In this document: positions 1 to 7,907 of the stretch, one piece after another
How the letters are laid out: the number at the start of each line of letters is the position of its first letter
Numbering within the stretch: the first letter of the stretch is position 1
DNA from: Dactylosporangium aurantiacum
Lineage (GTDB): Bacteria > Actinomycetota > Actinomycetes > Mycobacteriales > Micromonosporaceae
Reading direction: 5' to 3'
Length of the DNA stretch: 64,000 nucleotides
Assembly: GCF_000716715.1 (NCBI RefSeq)
Contig: NZ_JNYJ01000020.1
Coordinates: 1 to 64,000 of the forward strand
Position numbers and translations under genes: made by a program
Notes under the pieces: generated by a model
Databases searched by the model: none
What the model saw: the letters and a program-made list of their open reading frames with translations, nothing else
What the model was told of the DNA's origin: nothing

Positions 1-386
1 GCGGCGGCACCAGCTACGTCATCGGCGGCGGCGCCCGCTCCGCCAGCGACAAGGTGTTCCAGCACAACGGCAACGGCACCGTGAACATCTCCGGCTTCTA
101 CGTCGAGAACGCCGGCAAGCTCTACCGCGCCTGCGGCAACTGCACCAACTCCTACCAGCGCAACGTGGTCGTGGACAACATCATCGCCAGGTCCACGAAG
201 GTGATCGCCGGTATCAACATCAACTGGGGCGACACGGCCCGGTTCACCCGCGTCACCGTCTACGGCTCGGCGACGATCTGCGACAAGTACCTGGGCGCGC
301 CGAAGGGCAGTGAGCCGACCCACGTCGGATCGGGCGCCGACGGCGTCAACTGCTTCTACAACGCCTCGGACATCACGTACCGCTAG
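1..386 (+). CDS. Pectate lyase, PL3 family (C-terminal part)
   Basis: The reading frame is open from the window edge (first full codon at base 3) to a TAG at 384-386, so the start lies outside the window. The roughly 127 visible residues have the beta-helix character of PL3 secreted pectate lyases: alternating Val/Ile-rich strands, the phrase GKLYRACGNC with paired cysteines, and NINWGDTARF near the end. PL3 enzymes cleave polygalacturonate by beta-elimination outside the cell and need calcium. The last cysteines (TICDKYLG and GVNCFYNA) probably form disulfides. Its 3' end overlaps the convergent oxidoreductase gene by 14 bp. With the GH5_8, GH43 and GH3 enzymes nearby it fits a plant cell-wall degrading repertoire. 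Family call is good; substrate detail is inferred. Confidence 0.8.
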   Translation, partial: GGTSYVIGGGARSASDKVFQHNGNGTVNISGFYVENAGKLYRACGNCTNSYQRNVVVDNIIARSTKVIAGININWGDTARFTRVTVYGSATICDKYLGAPKGSEPTHVGSGADGVNCFYNASDITYR

Positions 387-2772
387 GTTCCAACCGCACC
401 ACGACCCACTTCGACGTGGGGGTGCCGCTGACCGCAGCCTGCGAGTCCAGCGGCACCAGCGGGTTGGTCTCCGGGTAGTACGCCGCGACGCAGCCCTTCG
501 GCGTGTTGTACTCCACCAGCCGGAACCGCTCGGCGCGCCGCTGCCGCCCGTCGGTCCACTCCGAGACGAGGTCCACCACGTCGCCGTCGGCGTGGCCGAG
601 CTCGGCGAGGTCGGCGGCGCTGATGAACACGACCCGCCGCCCGGAGCGGATGCCGCGGTACCGGTCGTCGAGGCCGTAGATCGTGGTGTTGAACTGGTCG
701 TGGCTGCGGATCGTCTGCAGCACCAGGCGGCCCGGCGGCACGCTGAGCACCTCCAGGGGGCTGACCGTGAACACGGCCTTGCCCTCAGGGGTCGGGAACG
801 TGCGGGAGTCGCGCGGCCCGTGCGGCATGGTGAAGCCGCCGTGGGTGCGGATCCGCTCGGTGTAGTCGGCGCAGCCCGGCACGACCCGGCCGATCCGGTC
901 GCGGATGCGGTCGTAGTCGGCGGGGAAGTCCTGCCACGGGATGCCGTGCCGGTCGCCGAGCGTGGCGGCGGCGATGCCGCAGACGATGTCGACCTCCGAG
1001 CGCAGCAGCGGACCGGCCGGCGCCGAACGGCCCCGGGACGCGTGCACCTCCGACATGGAGTCCTCGACGGTGACCCGCTGCGGCCGGCCGCCGGTGAGGT
1101 CCTGCTCGGTGCGGCCGAGCGTGGGCAGGATCAGCGCGGTGCGGCCGGCGGCGACGTGGCTGCGGTTGAGCTTGGTGGAGATCTGCACGGTCAGCTGGGC
1201 GCCGCGCATCGCCTCGGTGACGACGTCCGTGTCGGACATCGCCGCGACGAAGTTGCCGCCGAGCGCGATGAACACCTTCGCGCGGCGGTCGCGCAGCGCC
1301 CGCACGGCGTCGGCGGCGTCGAAGCCGGGCTCGCGCGGCGGCGCGAAGCCGAACTCGGCGCCGAGCGCGTCGAGGAAGAACGCCGGCGGCGCCTCCCAGA
1401 TGCCCATCGTCCGGTCGCCCTGCACGTTGGAGTGGCCGCGGACCGGGCACAGCCCCGCACCCGGCTTGCCGATCATGCCCTGGGCGAGGGCGACGTTGAC
1501 GAACTCCTTGATCGTCGCGACCGCGTTGTGGTGCTGGGTGATGCCCATCGCCCAGCAGTGCACGATCCGCTTCGACGAGGCCAGCATCGCCGCCGCCGTC
1601 TCGATCTGCGACCAGGTGAGCCCGGTCGCGGCGAGGACCGCGTCGCGGTCGACGGCCCGCACGTGCCGCTGCCACGCGTCGAAGCCGGTGGTGTACTGGT
1701 CGATGAACGCCCGGTCGAGCACCGTGCCGGGCGCGGCGTCCTCGGCCTCCAGCAGCAGCCGGCCGATCGCCTGCCACAGCGCCAGGTCGCCGTTGGAGCG
1801 GATCTGCAGCAGCTCGTCGGCGAGGCCGGTGCCGCGACCGGCGAGGCCCCGCAGCTTCTGCGGGTTGTCGAAGCGCATCAGCCCGGCCTCCTGCAGCGGG
1901 TTGATCGCCAGGATCCGGGCGCCGTTGCGCTTGGCGGTCTCCAGCGCGGTGAGCATCCGCGGATGGTTGGTGCCGGGGTTCTGCCCGGACACCACGATGA
2001 GGTCCGCCTCGTGCAGGTCCTGCAGCGACACCGAGCCCTTGCCGACGCCGATCGTGCGGGCCAGCCCGGCCGACGTCGACTCGTGGCACATGTTGGAGCA
2101 GTCCGGCAGGTTGTTGGTGCCGTACGCCCGGGCCAGCAGCTGGTGCAGGAACGCGGCCTCGTTGCTGGTGCGGCCGGAGGTGTAGAAGACCGCCTCGTCC
2201 GGGCCCGCCAGCCCGTTAAGGTGGGTGCCGATGAGGGCGAACGCGTCCTGCCACGAGATCGGCTCGTAGTGCTCCGCGCCGGCGCGGCGGACCATCGGAT
2301 GGGTGAGCCGGCCCTGCCGCTCCAGCCAGTGGTCGGTGCGCCCGGCGAGGTCGGCCAGGGAGTGCGCGGCGAAGAACTCGGGCCCGACGGTCTGCCGGAC
2401 CCCCTCCCAGGACACGGCCTTCGCGCCGTTCTCGCAGAACTCGGCGGTGTGCCGGTGCCCCTTCGGGTCGGGCCACGCGCAGCTCATGCAGTCGACGCCG
2501 TCGACCTGGTTGAGCGCGCGCAGGTTGCGGGTGGCCTTGACGACCCCCATCTGCCGCACCGCGTTGGCCATGCTGAGCCGCACCGCCTGCAGGCCGGCGG
2601 CGTGGTCGGCGGGCGGCCCGACCCGCAGCCGCGCCTCCTCCTCGTCCACCAGCGGGCCGGAACCGTCGTCCACCGCCGGCCCGCTCTGCAGGGTCGGCCC
2701 GGCCCCGTCCACCGGCGGTCCGGCGGGCAGATCGGCGGGCGGCGGGGCGGCGGCGGGCGGTGAGGTGGACAT
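373..2772 (-). CDS. Molybdopterin oxidoreductase, FdhF/YdeP family
   Basis: About 799 residues from ATG at 2772, the usual size for this family. A Cys cluster near residues 95-125 (CMSCAWPDP, then FCENGAKA) fits the N-terminal 4Fe-4S binding region, and the long core contains molybdopterin-dinucleotide-binding features (NPGTNHPRML, CPVRGHSNVQGDRT, a C-terminal FNTTIYGLDDRYRG segment). YdeP-like proteins resemble formate dehydrogenase alpha subunits, but their electron donor is poorly defined; no selenocysteine or partner subunit gene is visible here. The N-terminal 45 residues are Pro/Ala/Gly-rich and probably disordered. An open frame continues upstream into the grpB-like gene, but ATG 2772 begins just before the conserved part. 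It lies 29 bp downstream of the GrpB gene on the same strand and may be co-transcribed. Confidence 0.85.
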   Translation of the reverse strand: MSTSPPAAAPPPADLPAGPPVDGAGPTLQSGPAVDDGSGPLVDEEEARLRVGPPADHAAGLQAVRLSMANAVRQMGVVKATRNLRALNQVDGVDCMSCAWPDPKGHRHTAEFCENGAKAVSWEGVRQTVGPEFFAAHSLADLAGRTDHWLERQGRLTHPMVRRAGAEHYEPISWQDAFALIGTHLNGLAGPDEAVFYTSGRTSNEAAFLHQLLARAYGTNNLPDCSNMCHESTSAGLARTIGVGKGSVSLQDLHEADLIVVSGQNPGTNHPRMLTALETAKRNGARILAINPLQEAGLMRFDNPQKLRGLAGRGTGLADELLQIRSNGDLALWQAIGRLLLEAEDAAPGTVLDRAFIDQYTTGFDAWQRHVRAVDRDAVLAATGLTWSQIETAAAMLASSKRIVHCWAMGITQHHNAVATIKEFVNVALAQGMIGKPGAGLCPVRGHSNVQGDRTMGIWEAPPAFFLDALGAEFGFAPPREPGFDAADAVRALRDRRAKVFIALGGNFVAAMSDTDVVTEAMRGAQLTVQISTKLNRSHVAAGRTALILPTLGRTEQDLTGGRPQRVTVEDSMSEVHASRGRSAPAGPLLRSEVDIVCGIAAATLGDRHGIPWQDFPADYDRIRDRIGRVVPGCADYTERIRTHGGFTMPHGPRDSRTFPTPEGKAVFTVSPLEVLSVPPGRLVLQTIRSHDQFNTTIYGLDDRYRGIRSGRRVVFISAADLAELGHADGDVVDLVSEWTDGRQRRAERFRLVEYNTPKGCVAAYYPETNPLVPLDSQAAVSGTPTSKWVVVRLEPSGT

Positions 2773-2801
2773 CGGGGCACTCCCACGTGCGGCGGTGACA
2801 C

Positions 2802-3416
2802 TTACGACGAGGGTAGTCCGTCCTGCGCCGCGGCGAAGATCCGCGCGAAGATGGCGTCGATGACGTCGTTCTTCGCCAGGCTGTAGTCGCCCGGTCGCTC
2901 CGCGGTGTCGCGGGCCAGGCTCCGCTTCGTGCCGGCGTAGCGTTCCAGGTCGTCCGGGTGGGTGCGCAGCCAGTCCCGGAACAGCCGGTGCCGGACCAGC
3001 TCCGGGGAGTGCGGTGGCCACACGTGCAGGTGCACGTCCTCCGCGGCGCTGACCAGCATCCGGTGCCCGTGCCACCAGGGTTCGCGCAGCACGAGGCGGT
3101 AGCCGAGCCGTACCAGTGCCGGGACGTACGCGGCCTCGTCGGCGCTGTCGCCGACCGTCAGGTCGATGTCGATGACCGGCTTCGCCGGCAGCCCCGGCAC
3201 CGCCGTCGAGCCGACGTGCTCGATCGCCACGACCAGGTCGCCGAGCGCCTCGGTGATCGCCGCGCGGGCCGCCGCGAACCGCTGCGGCCAGGCCGGGTCG
3301 TAGTCCGCCACGACGACGGACCGCCACCGCGCCGGCGCCTCGCCGACCAACCCCGCCGCCAACTGCTCCGCGGTGCCGTGGAACCGCTGCGTGACCTCCG
3401 GTGGATACCCGGCCAT
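2802..3416 (-). CDS. GrpB family (UPF0157) nucleotidyltransferase-like protein
   Basis: Protein of 204 residues. The central segment EHVGSTAVPGLPAKPVIDID carries the GrpB signature: a Gly-Ser of the nucleotidyltransferase fold followed by the Asp-x-Asp metal-binding pair. The C-terminal part (YAGTKRSLARD and YSLAKNDVIDAI) is also typical. GrpB proteins are predicted nucleotidyltransferases with largely unknown substrates, often found next to CoaE-type kinases or as free-standing accessory proteins. ATG 3416 is preceded by a good GGGAGG Shine-Dalgarno sequence. The first 40 residues precede the conserved domain. It is the first gene of a possible two-gene unit with the molybdopterin oxidoreductase; no functional link between them is evident. 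Confidence 0.85.
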   Translation of the reverse strand: MAGYPPEVTQRFHGTAEQLAAGLVGEAPARWRSVVVADYDPAWPQRFAAARAAITEALGDLVVAIEHVGSTAVPGLPAKPVIDIDLTVGDSADEAAYVPALVRLGYRLVLREPWWHGHRMLVSAAEDVHLHVWPPHSPELVRHRLFRDWLRTHPDDLERYAGTKRSLARDTAERPGDYSLAKNDVIDAIFARIFAAAQDGLPSS

Positions 3417-3505
3417 CGTGACCTCCCGTGCTCGCTGCCGTACCCCGGCAAAGTCGGCCAGACTACGACAGCCGGCACCCCGGCCGCGACCCCTGACGAC
3501 GATAC

Positions 3506-3540
3506 GGCGGACGGCCGGACCCGGGGCCCGGCCGTCCGCC
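3506..3540 (-). terminator. Hairpin terminator after the mannanase gene
   Basis: A perfect 13-bp inverted repeat (arms 3506-3518 and 3528-3540, beginning GGCGGACGG) encloses a 9-nt loop and begins 11 nt past the stop codon of the GH5_8 gene. There is no U-tract, as is common for actinobacterial hairpin terminators. Because it lies between genes transcribed in the same direction it probably separates the mannanase transcript from grpB. Confidence 0.75.
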
Positions 3541-3551
3541 CTCGCCGGTCG

Positions 3552-4940
3552 TCAGCTCGCCGCGCAGGTCAGCGCCGCCGGGACGCTGTTCGTGCCGGTC
3601 CACGACCCGAGGAAGCCGAACGACGCCGTCGCGCCCGCCCCCAGGGTCCCGTTGTAGTTCACGTTGCGGGCGGTGACCGCCGCGCCCGAGCTCGTCACGG
3701 TCGCGCTCCACGCGTTGCTGACCGTCTGGCCGTCGGCGTACGTCCAGCCCACCGTCCAGCCGGAGACCGCCGAGCTCCCGGCGGTGACCCGCACCTCGCC
3801 CTGGAAGCCACCCGGCCACTGGCCGGTGATCGCGTACGTCGCCGTGCAGGTCTTCGTGCCGTTCGGCGACGACGACGGGCTGCGGGAGGCCGACGGCGAC
3901 GTCGACGGGCTGCGGGACACCGACGGCGACACCGACGGCGAGGCCGACGACGGGCTCGCGCTCTGGCCGCTGTAGATCGACGCCTCGCGCGACGTCGCCT
4001 TCAGCCCGTTGGCGCCGTTGACGATCCGGTCACCGAACGTGGTCAGCTGCGCCGGGTTGAAGTTCACCGTCATGTCCAGGATCGGGTCGCTGTTGCCGCT
4101 CCACGACCAGGCGATCCAGCCCAGCCCGCGGGCCTGCGCCTCGGACAGGATCGTCTCGTGGTCGACCTCGCCGGAGTTGAACTTCCAGCCGAACTCGCCG
4201 ACGACGAGGGGCCAGCCCTTGTTCTTGAACGCGTCGAAGTAGGCGATGATCGTCGAGGCGTTCGCGTACACGGCGTACATGTGGATCGACAGCACCGTGT
4301 TGTGCTTGGTGTCCGCGTCCAGCACCGTCTGGCCGGTGTCCCGCATGACGTTCTGCCAGTCCTGACCCCAGTTCGGGGCGTCGACCATGATGAGGTGCTC
4401 GAAGCCGTTCGTGCGCAGCTTCTGGATCGCGGCCGCGGTCGCCGCCGTCCACTGCGCCGGGTTGGTGTTGCCGATCGGCTCGTTGCCGATGTTGATGACG
4501 ACGAAGTTCTCCTGGCCGACCAGGTTCGCCTTCTGGCTGATCCAGTAGTTGGCCGCCTCGTCGAGGGACGCGGCGGCGCCCTCCTCGCCGTAGCCGGTGG
4601 TGTCGTGCACCTCGAGCACGCAGATCAGCTTGTTCTGCCTGCACAGGCCGATCACGGCCGGGACGTCGTTGGACGGCCCCCACCGCTTGCCGGTGCCGAG
4701 CACCACCCGGATCGTGTTCGCCCCGGCCGCCTTGATCGCCGCGAATGACGACGTCTGGCCGGTGTACCACACATGTGGGTGATTGACCCCGCGCATGATC
4801 AGGTTCTGCCCGTTCGCCTCCACGATGTTGCGCCCGCTGATGTGCAGGCCGACGGCGGCGGACGCGGGCTGCACGAACATCACCACGGAAGCGGCGACCG
4901 CGACCAGCACGGCGCCGAGAACGCTGAGTCTTCTCCTCAT
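3552..4940 (-). CDS. Secreted beta-mannanase GH5_8 with C-terminal CBM2
   Basis: Precursor of 462 residues. ATG 4940 is chosen over upstream in-frame codons because it opens a classical signal peptide (MRRRLSVLGAVLVAVAASV, then QPASA cleavage) and has a GAGG ribosome site 5 nt away. The GH5 catalytic domain (about residues 30-320) shows NIGNEPIG with the acid/base Glu near residue 153 and VVGEFGW with the nucleophile Glu near 248; MRGVNHPHVWY is typical of subfamily 8 beta-1,4-mannanases. A Ser/Pro-rich linker (about 325-362) leads to a CBM2 cellulose-binding module with paired Cys. It should hydrolyse mannan or glucomannan outside the cell while anchored to cellulose. Endoglucanase activity is a less likely alternative. 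Confidence 0.9.
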   Translation of the reverse strand: MRRRLSVLGAVLVAVAASVVMFVQPASAAVGLHISGRNIVEANGQNLIMRGVNHPHVWYTGQTSSFAAIKAAGANTIRVVLGTGKRWGPSNDVPAVIGLCRQNKLICVLEVHDTTGYGEEGAAASLDEAANYWISQKANLVGQENFVVINIGNEPIGNTNPAQWTAATAAAIQKLRTNGFEHLIMVDAPNWGQDWQNVMRDTGQTVLDADTKHNTVLSIHMYAVYANASTIIAYFDAFKNKGWPLVVGEFGWKFNSGEVDHETILSEAQARGLGWIAWSWSGNSDPILDMTVNFNPAQLTTFGDRIVNGANGLKATSREASIYSGQSASPSSASPSVSPSVSRSPSTSPSASRSPSSSPNGTKTCTATYAITGQWPGGFQGEVRVTAGSSAVSGWTVGWTYADGQTVSNAWSATVTSSGAAVTARNVNYNGTLGAGATASFGFLGSWTGTNSVPAALTCAAS

Positions 4941-4995
4941 GGAAACCTCGAAACGTCGGTGTGAGCAGCCCCGTGACCCGGGACCGGCGGGCCGG

Positions 4996-5024
4996 ACACT
5001 AGGTTCGGCGCTGAGCACTGTCAA
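4996..5024 (-). promoter_or_regulatory. Sigma-70-type promoter of the mannanase gene
   Basis: On the minus strand a consensus -35 TTGACA (5019-5024) and -10 TAGTGT (4996-5001) are separated by exactly 17 bp. The predicted start point is near 4989, giving a leader of about 49 nt before ATG 4940. Confidence 0.7.
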
Positions 5025-5114
5025 TGCGCCGCGGCCCCCGTCGACGCCCCTTCCCGGCGATATTTTCGCTGGTACGCCCCCTGTCGCCCGGCGCTCGCCC
5101 GCGCCGCGCCGACC

Positions 5115-5127
5115 GTGAACGTTTCAC
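5115..5127. promoter_or_regulatory. LacI-type operator, copy 1
   Basis: The 13-mer GTGAACGTTTCAC is a near-palindrome with the central ACGT/AACGTT character of LacI/GalR-family operators. Its exact reverse complement occurs upstream of the GH3 gene (38632-38644); including one flank the match extends to 15 bp. It sits between the divergent mannanase and M23 peptidase genes, about 130 bp upstream of the predicted mannanase start point and 50 bp upstream of the peptidase start codon. Confidence 0.6.
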
Positions 5128-5128
5128 C

Positions 5129-5146
5129 CGTTGTCCCGGGACAACG
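5129..5146. promoter_or_regulatory. Perfect 18-bp palindrome
   Basis: CGTTGTCCCGGGACAACG is a perfect palindrome one base away from the LacI-type operator and about 30 bp before the M23 peptidase start. It looks like a dimeric regulator site, distinct from the neighbouring operator. The binding protein is unknown. Confidence 0.5.
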
Positions 5147-5176
5147 CGTTGCGGCGGCCGGGTAGATTGATCGCTG

Positions 5177-5857
5177 GTGAGTGCGCGTGGGGTCTACCGG
5201 CTGACGATGCTGTTCGTCATCGTCACCTGCGTCATCGTGTCCTACGTCGTGCTCGCCCGCCGGGCCGACGGCCACCCGCAGCAGCCCGGCCCGCGCCCCG
5301 CCTTCCAGCTGCCGTTCCCCTGCGGCGAGTCGTGGAGCCTGACCACGTACGCCGGCCACGACGACTACGACATCGACTTCTTCTACGACGGCGGCCCCAG
5401 CGGCGGCCGCGCCGTGCTCGCCTCCGCCGCCGGCACCGTCGCCTGGTCAGGCTGGCAGGCGACGCTCGACACCGGCGCCCCGGCCGCCCCCGGCACCATC
5501 GGCACCCGCGGCGGGCTCGGCTTCGGCGTCATCATCGACCACGGCGGCGGCTGGTTCAGCTCGTACGGCCACCTGCAGACCTGGCCCGAGGTGAAACAGG
5601 ACCAGTCCGTCAAGCAGGGCCAGCTCCTCGGCCACGTCGGCCGGACCGGCGCGACCAAGGTCGAGCACCTGCACTACGAGCAGCACGACGACACCCGCGA
5701 CCCGGACCACACCCGCGGCAACGCCGACAAGGTCGAGTCCGTCTTCGACGGCGTCCCGTCCGGCATCACCACCGACGGCAACGCCGGCACCGGCCCGATC
5801 CGCACCGCCGGTCCGGTGTCACCGACCCAGCACCGCACCAGCCGCAACTGCCCGTAG
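5177..5857 (+). CDS. Membrane-anchored M23 family metallopeptidase
   Basis: Protein of 226 residues starting at GTG 5177. One N-terminal hydrophobic helix (LTMLFVIVTCVIVSYVVLA) lacks an obvious cleavage site, so it is probably an uncleaved anchor. The LytM/M23 domain shows the zinc ligands HxxxD (HDDYD) and HxH (HLHYE) around a beta-rich core (VIIDHGGGWFSSYGHL). M23 enzymes cleave peptide cross-links in peptidoglycan, so a wall-remodelling role is likely. No strong Shine-Dalgarno is visible and a TAGATT -10-like element lies 9-14 nt upstream, so the transcript may be leaderless. It is divergent from the mannanase and shares the operator-bearing intergenic region. Confidence 0.85.
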   Translation: MSARGVYRLTMLFVIVTCVIVSYVVLARRADGHPQQPGPRPAFQLPFPCGESWSLTTYAGHDDYDIDFFYDGGPSGGRAVLASAAGTVAWSGWQATLDTGAPAAPGTIGTRGGLGFGVIIDHGGGWFSSYGHLQTWPEVKQDQSVKQGQLLGHVGRTGATKVEHLHYEQHDDTRDPDHTRGNADKVESVFDGVPSGITTDGNAGTGPIRTAGPVSPTQHRTSRNCP

Positions 5858-5868
5858 CCGCGTCGCCT

Positions 5869-6369
5869 TCACCAGGGCCACTCGCCGGCCAATGCCTCGG
5901 CCCCTTCCCCGGACCACACCACGAACGCCGCCGCGCCGCCCTCGTCGAACACCAGCTGCGGGCCCGCGACCGCCGCCAGGGCGCACACCGCCCGCAGCAC
6001 CGCGGCCGGGTCCGGCTTGCGGAACGTCACGGTTTCCACGGCCGCGTCGGCGGTCACGGCCGGCACGCTGCTGCTCCGGCCGGCCGTGTACACGCTGACC
6101 TCACCGAGATCCACCGCCGCGCCGCATGCCGCCGCCCCGGGACACTCCGGCAACCGCGAGCCGGCCGGCTCACCGGCCACCTCGAACCAGTTCGTGCCGT
6201 GGCAGCCGGCCGCCCGCAACGCGTCCAGGACCGCACCGACCGACGGCCGCGGCACGACCCGCGGCACGACCGCCGGCACACCCCGGCTGTGGTCGGCCGA
6301 GGCGATCCACTCCGCCATGCCGTCGCGCCCCAGCGCGTCCACCGGCACCACGTACAGCGACCAGCTCAC
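5869..6369 (-). CDS. Conserved-looking hypothetical protein
   Basis: Protein of 166 residues from GTG 6369. I do not recognise a family. It has no signal peptide or membrane segment; the composition is Ala/Val-rich with an acidic, Trp-ended C-terminus (AGEWPW). Cysteines appear in AAGCHGTNWF and LPECPGAAACG. It starts 4 nt after the stop of the DinB-like gene, so the two are very probably translationally coupled. Codon use matches the neighbouring chromosome genes, which supports it being real. Confidence 0.65.
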   Translation of the reverse strand: MSWSLYVVPVDALGRDGMAEWIASADHSRGVPAVVPRVVPRPSVGAVLDALRAAGCHGTNWFEVAGEPAGSRLPECPGAAACGAAVDLGEVSVYTAGRSSSVPAVTADAAVETVTFRKPDPAAVLRAVCALAAVAGPQLVFDEGGAAAFVVWSGEGAEALAGEWPW

Positions 6370-6373
6370 CGCA

Positions 6374-6964
6374 CTACGCGAAGCGGTCGGCGATGGCCGT
6401 CAGCTTCGTGACGTACGCCGGCCAGTCGTACCCGCCGGGGATGTTGGTGTTGTCCTGCCGCAGGCCGGTCGCGCCGTCGTGCTCCTCGCGCATGATGTCG
6501 GCGTGCCCGGCGTGCCGGGCGATGTCGCAGGTGACGTGGATGATGATCCGGTGCAGGGTCACGTCCTGGTGACCCGGCCGCCACCAGGGCACCCGCCCCG
6601 GCGCGTCGAGCGGGAGCCGCTCGATCGTCTCGTCGGCGAACACGGCCACCCGGCGGTACAGGTCGATCAGCCCGTCCTTCGTCTCGTCCTGCCGCGCGTA
6701 CCAGTCCGCCTGCGGGTCCTCGTCGTACATCTCCATGGGGACGAGATCCCCGGGCGTCGGGAACTCGCGGCCGAAGGTGAGCCCGAAGTAGCCGGCCTCG
6801 ATGTTGAGGCAGTGCTTGACGACGCCCAGCAGGTTGTTGCCGGTCGGGGTGCGCGGCAACCTGGCATCGCGTTCGCTCAGCCCGTCGAGCTTCCAGATCA
6901 GGTCGTCGCGGGTCTGCCGGAGGTAGTGGTGCAGCGCCGCTTTCGGGTCACTCAGGTCTGCCAT
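6374..6964 (-). CDS. DinB/DUF664-like protein
   Basis: Protein of 196 residues from ATG 6964. The sequence fits the DinB-like four-helix-bundle superfamily: an N-terminal helix with WKLDGLSE, then LLGVVKHCLNIEAGYFG carrying the first metal-ligand His, and later HRIIIHVTCDIARHAGHADI with the His pair expected for the metal site. Actinobacterial members include thiol-dependent transferases of the mycothiol S-transferase type, but the activity of this one cannot be deduced. It is the first gene of a two-gene unit with the hypothetical protein downstream. Confidence 0.8.
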   Translation of the reverse strand: MADLSDPKAALHHYLRQTRDDLIWKLDGLSERDARLPRTPTGNNLLGVVKHCLNIEAGYFGLTFGREFPTPGDLVPMEMYDEDPQADWYARQDETKDGLIDLYRRVAVFADETIERLPLDAPGRVPWWRPGHQDVTLHRIIIHVTCDIARHAGHADIMREEHDGATGLRQDNTNIPGGYDWPAYVTKLTAIADRFA

Positions 6965-7109
6965 GCCCGCCAGTCTTCCTGATGGGTCCCGGGCCCGTCG
7001 CCCACGGGGCCTGCCGCCGGCGGGGCGTCTCCAACCGGCTCCCAACCAGGTCCCGACGGGCTCCCAACGGTCACGATCATCGTGGGCGCACACAACGAAG
7101 GGACCATTC

Positions 7110-7907
7110 ATGCGCACCGTTCTTGTCACCGGATCCGCCGACGGCATCGGCCGGCACGCCGCGGCACAGCTCATCGCGGGCGGGCACCGGGTGATCGTGC
7201 ACGCCCGCGACGAGGGCCGGGCCGCGGAGGCCAAGGCGGCGCTGCCCGGCGCGGCCGGGGTCGCGGTCGGCGACCTGGGCTCCCTGGCCGGGACCGTCGC
7301 CCTCGCCGGCTCCCTGGAGGCGTACGGCCGCTTCGACAGCATCGTGCACAACGCCGGCATCGCCCGCCTGGACAGCCCGCGGCGGGAGCTCACCGGCGAC
7401 GGGCTCGAGTCGATGTTCCAGGTCAACGTGCTGGCGGCGTACCTGCTGACGGCGCTGCTGCCGCAACCGGAGCGGCTGGTGTTCCTGTCCTCGGCGATGG
7501 CCGCCGGCGGCGCCGTGGACCTCGCCGACCTGCAGTTCGACCGGCGCCCGTGGGACGGCGTCACGGTGTACTCGACGACGAAGCTGCTGGACCTGATGCT
7601 CGCCGCCGCGATCGCCCGGCGGTGGCCGTCGACGCTGAGCAACGCGCTCGACCCCGGCTGGGTCCGCACGAAGATGGGCGGCGACACCGCGCCGACCAGC
7701 CCCGAGGATGCGGCCCGGGCCGAGGCGCGCCTCGCCGCCGGTACCGACGCCGCCGTCCTGGTCACCGGCGAGTACTTCACCGACCGGGAGTGGCGGCCGG
7801 ACGGCGCCGTTCTGGACCCGGCGCTGCTGGAGGCGCTGCTGGCGCAGTGCGCCGACCTCACCGGCGTTCAGCTGCCGCAGGACGCGCGCGGCGGGCCGGC
7901 GGCCTGA
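7110..7907 (+). CDS. Short-chain dehydrogenase/reductase (SDR)
   Basis: Protein of 265 residues from ATG 7110, which has GAAGG 8 nt upstream; longer in-frame starts extend into unrelated sequence. The N-terminus has the Rossmann motif TGSADGIGR, then HNAGIAR (NAG motif) and the catalytic YSTTK (YxxxK) with a Ser upstream (LSSAM). These define a classical NAD(P)H-dependent SDR; the Arg following the first strand region (HARDEGR) suggests NADPH. The substrate is unknown. Its 3' end overlaps the convergent AfsR-like regulator gene by 40 bp, so the two transcripts would be mutually antisense there. Confidence 0.88.
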   Translation: MRTVLVTGSADGIGRHAAAQLIAGGHRVIVHARDEGRAAEAKAALPGAAGVAVGDLGSLAGTVALAGSLEAYGRFDSIVHNAGIARLDSPRRELTGDGLESMFQVNVLAAYLLTALLPQPERLVFLSSAMAAGGAVDLADLQFDRRPWDGVTVYSTTKLLDLMLAAAIARRWPSTLSNALDPGWVRTKMGGDTAPTSPEDAARAEARLAAGTDAAVLVTGEYFTDREWRPDGAVLDPALLEALLAQCADLTGVQLPQDARGGPAA

